From Arenicola marina (lineage: Eukaryota; Annelida; Polychaeta; Arenicolidae), in the NCBI GenBank assembly GCA_964019135.1, contig OZ025256.1:40334035-40398034 (forward strand): 64,000 bases of DNA, written 5' to 3'. The notes beneath the pieces are model-generated. The model saw only the letters and a program-made list of their open reading frames with translations. It made no database searches and was not told the origin of the DNA. Below are positions 61,401 to 64,000 of this stretch, one piece after another (the stretch's first letter is position 1; each line of letters begins with the position of its first letter). Made by a program: the position numbers and the translations under genes.

Positions 61401-63638
61401 TGCTTGTTGATGAAATATTGATATAATTCGAAATATAACAGCTTACTCTTAGAAAATCTACTTTTGTAGATGTACCATTTAGCCATTACCACAATGAAAT
61501 TTATATTCAGTACAATAGATCCTTTATAACCAGAAATACCACACAAGACGTCTACTATTGATAGACTCACATGAACATTGTATAAGGTTGTAATCCATTG
61601 TTCAATATTTTGCCAGATCTTTTTGACAGAGGGGCAGTCATACATAAAGTGCTCTATTGGGTCAGTTTCCATACATACATCGCAGGCTGCATTGTCTTTT
61701 ATGTGCAATTTCACCAGATTGTAATTACAAGGTATGACTCTATGGAGGATTTTGTGCTGGAAAGTTTGTATCTGAGTGTTGCGTGTTGCAGTATTACCTA
61801 TTGAAAAGTATGTTTTGAAACAGTTTTCTCTTAGAAATGGGAACTCTTCTAGCCATGTGGCAATAGCAGTGGGTGCGGATTGTGATTTTTTGTTCCCAAT
61901 ATATGTGATGATTCTGTATTTTATCAACATTGATGAACTGTCCGTTAATTCTTATCTGTGGCTGTTCCTGATTGTTGTATGTGTGCGCTGTGTGCATCTC
62001 TCGCCGCAGTGACGTACGCGTTGCATCAATATATCATAATTTAGAAGATTAAAATATTGGTCTTTTTTTACGACTCCTAACGACTGTTTCTTTCTCGGCC
62101 TCTAGGAGTCTCTGGGTGGTTATCTCCCTGGTGTCCGCCAGTTTGGCGCTCACGGCAATGGCTATCATTACGTACCTGGCCTCTATCCGGATGGTAAGTC
62201 GGGAACCAGCCTCGCCCGCACACAATCACTAGTGACATTTTTAAAGTTGCATATCGAGCTCTTTCCCGCCCAGACTAAAGAGGTCAAAATACAAATAAGA
62301 ATCAGTCCTTGAATCATTCAATATTTCTTTTGTCTATACTCCACGCATGCCAGACTGCCAAACGGAGTCTCTTAGCCTTGACCATGATATCAATTTACCA
62401 CAAGTTTTCATTTTAGTGGTAAACGTCATCAGTTTGTGTGCTTCGCGATGCTTTGTTATAAATAGCAGTGCCGAGACAGAGTTCTGTGGTGTCTCAGGAT
62501 AGACACGTTTACCACATGACAGCCGAAACCGCGATGTTTCTGAATTTATAGAATGAAACAATCGAGTTTTCTGATAATGTTGATATAAATTTCGCCTGGG
62601 CTTAGTTTTGGCGGGAAAGAGCTCGACATGCAACTTTAAGTGTCGAAAAAAACATACATTGAATTTTATTGACATTTTTAGGCTGTTTTTAGTAAATAAT
62701 TGTCAGTGCTTGTTCATTAGACGTAGAAATACGCTATTCCAACTGGTACGGAACAAGTAATGTATGTAGCATGGCGTTCTGGAGGTTTATGCATGCGTAT
62801 GGCATGTATAATAGCCTGCTATTACATTACAATGTGACATTCGGCTGCTGGTTTTCTGGTGACGTATAGGTTTGATGCTGCTTCAGCGTGTGCAATATAT
62901 CATTATTGATTTCGTGTATAAGTGTTCATATAGACAGTGTGTATAATCCCTGGATAGCGCTACGCTACGCAACGCAACACCATGCTATGCTACGCCATAC
63001 TACGCTACGAACCAAATAAAGGAGGTTTTCACCTAGAAAATACTTTGTTGAAATTAGTGTGGAAAGTGGAAATATGCATGAATTTTATAACTGAAGAAAT
63101 CAGGGTAATAATAGACCGATCCATACTCCGACACAAAGCCTCGCCAACGTTGGAGTCCTTTCTCCTTTAACGCGAGTATGAAATAGCTGATGGTAGGTAC
63201 AAGCGAGAAGTATTTACCTCTAAAACTGACAAGAAAATGACATGCTGCTATTTGTGTCCAACATAACGCACGTGGAAGACCTTTTTTCACCACATGATTG
63301 GATAAAAGCAACAGTGACGTCAGTGACAGCCTGGGTCGGTCTATTAAGTGTGATTTACTGCTGTAGGTTTCATTAACAAATGACATTTATAGCTACCTTA
63401 ACCATCAATTATTCTATGTGTTTTGCCTTTGGAAGGGGGGAGGGAGGGTTAGACATCATGTTCGTAGGCGTGATTGTACATCCGTGTACTGGAGTAATGG
63501 GACGACTGTTTACAGGCGGGCGGAGGAGCTACGTGTTGGGGACGGCTGTCACACTGGCTACTGCTGAGCCGCCAGGGAATGCTGCTGTGGGCTAACCTGG
63601 CCGTCGTCATCCTGGTCACGACAACACTGCTGTCAGCG
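33821..63638 (+). CDS. ADCY3: Adenylyl cyclase type 3-like, 12 visible exons, 3' part off window
   Basis: Transmembrane adenylyl cyclase that makes cAMP from ATP at the plasma membrane or ciliary membrane. Joining the twelve exons gives 672 codons with every junction in phase. Order: cytosolic N-terminus (1-65), six helices M1 (66-231), signalling helix (232-262), C1a cyclase domain (about 290-480), C1b linker (481-565), and first M2 helices (579-672). Both C1 metal aspartates are present (D306 in FADIVGF, D350 in KILGDCYYC), spaced 44 residues as in mammalian enzymes. Type 3 affinity rests on CICG, DHAV, the VLGGVLGQ stretch, GRVHIS, the [14 protein letters not shown] junction and KYHQLRIK. 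Vertebrate ADCY3 is about 1,144 residues, so roughly 40% (rest of M2 and C2) lies past the window. Start: ATG 33821 in CCACC context, first in-frame ATG after an in-frame TAA at 33722. Cyclase identity is very secure; type 3 orthology is likely but based on remembered family features. Confidence 0.93.
35053..35195. repeat. 72-bp tandem duplication
   Basis: ACTATAAGCAAAGTGCTCC at 35053 recurs as ACTATAAGCAAAGTGCGCC at 35125, followed in both by ACGTA, ACACGAG, then CTAG or AATA and AGGGT. The second copy is moderately diverged. Confidence 0.85.
35911..36058. repeat. Short array of the 44-bp satellite in intron 1
   Basis: About 3.4 units of the same monomer that forms the large array in intron 2 (CGACCGCTACACGCGCGCC, then GTGATAGAGTGATTG, then YGTCTCTCAG), in the same orientation. 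Starts GGCTACACGCGCGCC and stops abruptly at CGCGCGCCATG. Confidence 0.95.
38241..38314. promoter_or_regulatory. Duplicated CRE plus kappaB-like motif block in intron 1
   Basis: TGACGTCA at 38259-38266 is followed by GGGGATTCCC at 38273-38282. The pair is repeated about 31 bp later as TGACGTAA at 38290-38297 and GGGATTCCCC at 38305-38314. A further GGGGAAATACCC lies at 38241-38252. TGACGTCA is the full CREB palindrome and GGGRNNYYCC the Rel/NF-kappaB consensus. It lies about 430 bp before exon 2. A functional enhancer is inference only. Confidence 0.4.
38742..38891 (+). CDS. ADCY3: ADCY3-like exon 2: helix 6 and signalling helix
   Basis: Residues 211-260, phase 0 at both ends. [20 protein letters not shown] forms helix 6. 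[20 protein letters not shown] is the amphipathic linker that couples the membrane block to the catalytic domain, aligning with the ADRKHRKAFLEARQSLE region of vertebrate type 3. Acceptor TTTCAG, donor GTAGAG (weak). Confidence 0.92.
39122..39365. repeat. 40-bp minisatellite, about 6 copies
   Basis: The unit GTACCATTGGTGCCTTGCAC followed by TTCGATATAATTCACAACAT repeats about six times, with ATAGAAAG variants in the first and last copies. Confidence 0.93.
40089..40356 (-). mobile_element. MITE-like family R3, copy 1 (minus) with CRE palindrome
   Basis: The right end GGATCGGTCTATT and left end GAGACCCATCCAGGC are inverted-repeat ends. The family has two plus-strand copies at 60804-61002 and 63109-63346. 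All three hold TGACGTCA near one end (here 40120-40127), within the word CACTGACGTCACTG. No open frame; non-autonomous DNA element by structure. Confidence 0.7.
40378..40770 (+). mobile_element. Dispersed repeat family R2, copy 1
   Basis: Collinear with 57458-57830. Shared blocks are GATTTACATGAAACC, AAACCGGTTTG, GTCAGTTC, CATAGTT.ATCATAAATGTA, AGAGACTTCTGGAC and GTTTCGG. AACCGG words near both ends are in inverted orientation, suggesting a foldback DNA element. Non-coding. Confidence 0.8.
40962..47686. repeat. 44-bp CpG-rich satellite array in intron 2
   Basis: About 155 head-to-tail units: GTGATAGAGTGATTGCGTCT, CTCAGCGACCGC, TACACGCGCGCC. Length variants are 42 bp (CGCGCC for CGCGCGCC, or GATAGTG for GATAGAGTG) and 40 bp (both). 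Around seven CpG per unit, and the CACGCGCG stretch is alternating purine-pyrimidine. Begins in a degenerate unit at 40962 and ends with GATGGCGTCTCCCCGTCAG at about 47686. Confidence 0.98.
43900..47500. repeat. 1,210-bp higher-order repeat, about three copies, in the 44-bp array
   Basis: The rare variant GATAGTAAAT occurs at 44381, 45591 and 46801. GACCACTACACGCGCCGTGA followed by CAGAG occurs at 44101, 45311 and 46521. All spacings are 1,210 bp. Within the third copy some markers have changed (GGGCCGTG, TACTCGCG). Confidence 0.92.
48120..48545. repeat. 15-bp minisatellite rich in CACGTG E-boxes
   Basis: About 28 imperfect units of CACGTGGTCCTTATG type. By eye about 15 units carry the exact palindrome CACGTG; others have CACATG, CATGTG or GCGCGTG. 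The period is a multiple of 3, so several frames on both strands stay open, including a His/Asp/Val-rich minus-strand frame; these are artefacts of the period. Lies about 155 bp upstream of exon 3. Confidence 0.92.
48701..48822 (+). CDS. ADCY3: ADCY3-like exon 3: entry to C1a
   Basis: Residues 261-301, phase 0 in and phase 2 out. Reads [16 protein letters not shown] and ends YMNRHENV; the LPKHVA and RHENV motifs are shared by animal membrane cyclases, and the YMxRHENV form fits type 3. Acceptor CACACAG, donor GTACGT. Confidence 0.95.
48962..49111. mobile_element. Short foldback element with GATATCC ends
   Basis: GATATCCCGGGTGGGGAGG at the left is mirrored by CCACCACCCCTGGATATC at the right, with G-tract inside the left end and C-tract inside the right end. 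About 150 bp, non-coding; comparable ends occur at 26405-26800 and 52763-52961. Confidence 0.6.
49158..49330 (+). mobile_element. Possible tRNA-like SINE fragment
   Basis: GCCGTCGTGGTCGAGAGGTG resembles the head and box A of a Ser/Leu-type tRNA, and GGTTACGGGTACGCACCCC resembles a mutated box B about 45 bp on. A non-tRNA tail follows. Only one copy in the window, so element status is inferred. Confidence 0.4.
49936..50047 (+). CDS. ADCY3: ADCY3-like exon 4: first metal-binding aspartate
   Basis: Residues 301-338, phase 2 in, phase 0 out. [20 protein letters not shown] carries D306, which in this family coordinates the catalytic metal ions, followed by [18 protein letters not shown]. Acceptor TTTTCAG, donor GTGGGT. 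Confidence 0.96.
50213..50415 (+). mobile_element. Dispersed repeat family R1, copy 2 (plus, shortened)
   Basis: Same block order as the other two copies but lacking the segment with GCCGGCCAC and CTTCTGCTCCGG. Occupies a third of intron 4 (50048-50630), which holds nothing else recognised. Confidence 0.78.
50631..50758 (+). CDS. ADCY3: ADCY3-like exon 5: second metal-binding aspartate
   Basis: Residues 339-381, phase 0 in, phase 2 out. [19 protein letters not shown] holds D350, the second metal ligand of C1, followed by [18 protein letters not shown]. The CICG and DHAV forms are typical of type 3 rather than the VSG and DHAH forms of types 1, 5, 6 and 8. Acceptor TTTCAG, donor GTAATA. Confidence 0.96.
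50759..52260 (+). other. Intron 5
   Basis: Mostly unique sequence without a recognised gene, followed by a GATATC-rich tandem repeat (51869-52215) just before exon 6. Confidence 0.8.
51869..52215. repeat. 14-15-bp degenerate repeat (ATTCCTGATATCxG), about 23 copies
   Basis: Irregular repetition of ATTCCTGATATC, GATTGCTGATATCC and CAGATTCCTG words. The palindrome GATATC recurs many times. Ends about 45 bp upstream of exon 6, leaving space only for the branch point and polypyrimidine tract. Confidence 0.85.
52261..52419 (+). CDS. ADCY3: ADCY3-like exon 6: C1a core
   Basis: Residues 381-434, phase 2 in and out. Reads [62 protein letters not shown] is the type 3 form. Notable is YDVFG: vertebrate membrane cyclases usually have YDVW here, whereas guanylyl cyclases have an LFG motif. 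Acceptor CCCCCCAG, donor GTGAGT; a second AG four bases downstream would break the frame. Confidence 0.95.
52420..53010 (+). other. Intron 6
   Basis: Holds a complete MITE-like element (52763-52961). 52420-52762 carries GGTTGGCGG-type words (52500-52580) and no other recognised feature. Confidence 0.8.
52763..52961. mobile_element. MITE-like element with CAGGGG.GGATCT termini
   Basis: Left end CAGGGGTGGATCTAGGAATT and right end CTCAGATCCGCCCCTG form a terminal inverted repeat of about 16 bp, with G-tracts inside the left arm and a C-tract inside the right arm. About 199 bp, no open frame of note. The ends resemble those of widespread non-autonomous DNA transposons; no clear target-site duplication was found. 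Confidence 0.7.
53011..53149 (+). CDS. ADCY3: ADCY3-like exon 7: end of C1a
   Basis: Residues 434-480, phase 2 in, phase 0 out. [20 protein letters not shown], then [27 protein letters not shown]. Corresponds to the GRVHIS...GEFDVEPGDG...IETYLI segment of type 3 cyclases. Acceptor CTCCAG, donor GTGAGT. Confidence 0.94.
53150..53591 (+). other. Intron 7
   Basis: 442 bp, no recognised element. Two similar phrases (GAGCCATGGCTATTGGCTTCAG and ATAGGGCCATCTTTTTAGGCTTCAG are not quoted further) hint at a weak local duplication around 53405-53465. Confidence 0.6.
53592..53672 (+). CDS. ADCY3: ADCY3-like exon 8: C1b linker
   Basis: Residues 481-507, phase 0 at both ends. [27 protein letters not shown]: a low-complexity hydrophilic linker, as expected for C1b. 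Two acceptors are possible, TTTGTCAG ending at 53591 or CCCACAG ending at 53600; both keep the frame and differ by YPQ. The first has the better pyrimidine tract. Donor GTAGGT. Support comes from position, phase and composition rather than strong conservation. Confidence 0.72.
53789..53897. repeat. 109-bp imperfect inverted repeat (hairpin)
   Basis: The left arm begins GGGCCCGTAAGTTCGAAAC and the right arm ends GTTTCGAACTTACGGGCCC: 19 bp perfectly complementary. Pairing continues imperfectly for about 42 bp per arm (GCAGAATATCTTGCCC against the right arm's GGGCGAAATATTCGGCC), leaving a loop of about 25 bp. Confidence 0.88.
53900..54060 (+). mobile_element. Decayed 3' part of tRNA-SINE-like sequence
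   Basis: A box B-like GGTTCGAATCCC at about 53918 is followed by GTGTCCCTCTTCGCAGACAG and AGGGCGTTACTCC. These resemble the GTCCTTCTTCGCAAAGAGTA and GGATTACCCC body words of the SINE at 60527. Box A is missing. Confidence 0.5.
54938..55056 (+). CDS. ADCY3: ADCY3-like exon 9: C1b linker
   Basis: Residues 508-547, phase 0 in, phase 2 out. Ser/Glu-rich [40 protein letters not shown]. The FFAALMERE end matches in style the LLNEALLERES helix that precedes M2 in vertebrate type 3. Acceptor GACAG, donor GTGAGA. Confidence 0.82.
55113..55393 (+). mobile_element. Dispersed repeat family R1, copy 3 (plus)
   Basis: Collinear with the reverse complement of 27283-27605 over almost its full length (ATGATGCATATA, TTGAGTCTTTAAAACAAC, CTTCTGCTCCGG, TCTCTCCGGATAGC, TTACAGAACATATTGCT), lacking the CGCGCGCGGACGTCC block. 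Confidence 0.82.
55965..56110. repeat. Dispersed repeat, copy 2 of the 25850-25995 repeat
   Basis: Same word order as copy 1 (GAGCAACGGAAATAAGCG, CAATTTATTTTCCACCAATA). It also contains short palindromes GAGCTC and AACGTT. Diverged. Confidence 0.55.
57093..57330. repeat. 26-bp minisatellite, about 9 copies
   Basis: The unit TATTTATGACAGTGAAGCCA plus AACACG is repeated with almost no variation, implying recent expansion. Confidence 0.96.
57458..57830 (+). mobile_element. Dispersed repeat family R2, copy 2
   Basis: Collinear with 40378-40770 in the same orientation. Here the end reads GAAACCCGTTTTAAAAACGG, TTTCGGTTTCCCGTCGGTTT. The copies differ at many positions and by small indels, so insertion is not recent. 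Confidence 0.8.
58033..58197 (+). CDS. ADCY3: ADCY3-like exon 10: end of linker and helix 7
   Basis: Residues 547-602, phase 2 in and out. [29 protein letters not shown] precede the hydrophobic [22 protein letters not shown], the first helix of M2. The [11 protein letters not shown] phrase corresponds to FMDPEMETRYS of vertebrate type 3. Acceptor TTGCAG, donor GTATTT (weak but phase-correct). Confidence 0.88.
58283..58581. mobile_element. G-tract/C-tract-ended element, uninterrupted copy
   Basis: Starts with a G-run followed by GGTACC and ends GGGTACACCCC in a C-run, giving an inverted terminal repeat. The body words CGATTGGCATCCAGGAATTC and CTTGGGGATTCGCGATTCAG match the split copy at 25113-25700. 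Confidence 0.78.
60527..60786 (+). mobile_element. tRNA-derived SINE (plus strand)
   Basis: Box A TAGCTCAGTGGG at 60536-60547 and box B GGTTCGAGCCC at 60607-60617 sit in a tRNA-like head. The same body and tail as the minus copy at 23645-23911 follow. Similar flanks TTGCAATGAG (before) and TGTGTAATGAG (after) look like an eroded target-site duplication. Confidence 0.87.
60804..61002 (+). mobile_element. MITE-like family R3, copy 2, with CRE palindrome
   Basis: Starts AATAGACCAATCCATGC and ends CAGCCTGGGTCAGTC, the latter a decayed inverted copy of the start. The full CRE TGACGTCA lies at 60965-60972. It directly follows the SINE. Confidence 0.72.
61304..62012 (-). pseudogene. LINE 3' fragment: reverse transcriptase C-terminal zinc-binding region
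   Basis: Read on the minus strand from about 62012: [20 protein letters not shown], then after a frame change [39 protein letters not shown] and [20 protein letters not shown], then [10 protein letters not shown]. The CDVC...HFxxDCP pattern with the HRIIPCN-like motif is that of the C-terminal zinc-binding region of L1/Tx1-type LINE polymerases. Only the 3' end is present, and a frameshift near 61930 breaks it; a 5'-truncated insertion. It ends 94 bp before exon 11. Confidence 0.8.
62106..62193 (+). CDS. ADCY3: ADCY3-like exon 11: helix 8
   Basis: Residues 602-631, phase 2 in (completing a glycine codon), phase 0 out. [29 protein letters not shown] is one long hydrophobic helix. Acceptor CCTCTAG, donor GTAAGT. 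Supported by phase and by the expected position of the second M2 helix. Confidence 0.85.
62241..62640. mobile_element. 400-bp MITE-like element with 30-bp terminal inverted repeats
   Basis: Left end TTAAAGTTGCATATCGAGCT, CTTTCCCGCC is matched by the right end GGCGGGAAAGAGCTCGACAT, GCAACTTTAA with one mismatch. TTAA is present at both outer ends. No coding capacity for a transposase. Confidence 0.85.
63109..63346 (+). mobile_element. MITE-like family R3, copy 3, with CRE palindrome
   Basis: The best preserved ends: AATAGACCGATCC at the left and GGGTCGGTCTATTA at the right, an inverted repeat of about 13 bp. TGACGTCA lies at 63315-63322. Confidence 0.8.
63516..63638 (+). CDS. ADCY3: ADCY3-like exon 12: helix 9 (last visible exon)
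   Basis: Residues 632-672, phase 0 at both ends. [20 protein letters not shown], then the hydrophobic [20 protein letters not shown]. Corresponds to the [20 protein letters not shown] segment of vertebrate type 3. Acceptor TTTACAG, donor GTGAGT. The coding sequence continues beyond the window. Confidence 0.86.
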
Positions 63639-63683
63639 GTGAGTAACAAGGCGTAGTGAGGCAAGGCTAGCCACAATCACCTA

Positions 63684-63945
63684 ACCAGTCACAGTCACAT
63701 GTAATGTACAGTCACAGTCACTTGTAATGTACAGTCACAGTCACATGTAATATACAGTCATAGTCACGTGCCACATGTAATGTACAGTCACAGTCACATG
63801 TAATGTACAGTCACAATAATCACATGTAATGTACAGTCACAGTCACATGTAATGTAGTCACAGTCACATGTAATGTACAGTCACAATAATCACATGTAAT
63901 GTACAGTCACAGTCACCTGTAATGTACAGTCACAGTCACATAACA
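63684..63945. repeat. 23-bp minisatellite in intron 12
   Basis: Imperfect repetition of CAGTCACATGTAATGTA plus CAGTCA, with variants CACAATAATCACATG. Degenerates toward the window end (63945-64000) into CAGTCAC-rich sequence. Confidence 0.9.
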
Positions 63946-64000
63946 GCGTCATTCACAATGACAGTAGCACCACCGTCAATGGCAGTCACGGTGACAGTCA

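Larger units (their letters stand above)
58198..62105 (+). other. Intron 10
   Basis: About 3.9 kb. Contains the G/C-tract-ended element (58283-58581), a tRNA-SINE (60527-60786), R3 copy 2 (60804-61002) and a LINE 3' fragment on the minus strand (61304-62012). A direct duplication of about 40 bp lies at 60030-60098 (GGGACTCATGCTGAAATTA words). 58600-60000 has nothing recognised. Confidence 0.8.
62194..63515 (+). other. Intron 11
   Basis: Contains a 400-bp inverted-repeat element (62241-62640), TACGC-like short repeats at 62955-63010 and R3 copy 3 (63109-63346). Confidence 0.8.

Overview
The window is nuclear DNA of an animal, most likely a marine invertebrate. The evidence is a spliceosomal gene with GT-AG introns, tRNA-derived SINEs, non-LTR retrotransposon relics, short terminal-inverted-repeat elements and very many minisatellites. 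The only clearly functional gene is a membrane adenylyl cyclase of the ADCY3 (type III) class. Density of intronic minisatellites would fit a cephalochordate, but the sequence alone does not settle the phylum.

Layout: positions 1-20839 are one uninterrupted tandem array of a 50-bp monomer, about 415 copies, cut by the left edge of the window. It has higher-order duplications in its left and middle parts and almost identical monomers at its right edge. Positions 20840-33300 are intergenic and filled with mobile-element debris: a broken LINE reverse transcriptase (21640-22690), a tRNA-SINE on the minus strand (23645-23911), a three-level nest of insertions (25113-25700), G-tract-ended foldback elements, and small tandem repeats. 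A cluster of CRE-type TGACG motifs (33336-33455) lies just upstream of the gene.

The cyclase gene starts at ATG 33821 on the plus strand and runs off the right edge. Twelve coding exons are visible: 33821-34450, 38742-38891, 48701-48822, 49936-50047, 50631-50758, 52261-52419, 53011-53149, 53592-53672, 54938-55056, 58033-58197, 62106-62193 and 63516-63638. All junctions are phase-consistent and together give 672 codons: N-terminus, six-helix membrane block M1, signalling helix, complete C1a catalytic domain, C1b linker, and the first three helices of M2. The rest of M2 and the C2 domain lie beyond position 64000.

The introns are large and repeat-rich. Intron 2 (about 9.8 kb) is mostly a second satellite with a 44-bp monomer (40962-47686), of which a short relative sits in intron 1 (35911-36058). 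It ends with a 15-bp array full of CACGTG E-boxes shortly before exon 3. Other introns carry dispersed repeat families seen two or three times in this window (one carrying a full TGACGTCA palindrome), another tRNA-SINE, and a LINE 3' fragment.

The giant plus-strand open frames in the first 21 kb are a by-product of a stop-free monomer and are not annotated as genes. No RNA gene, CRISPR array or prokaryotic feature is supported.
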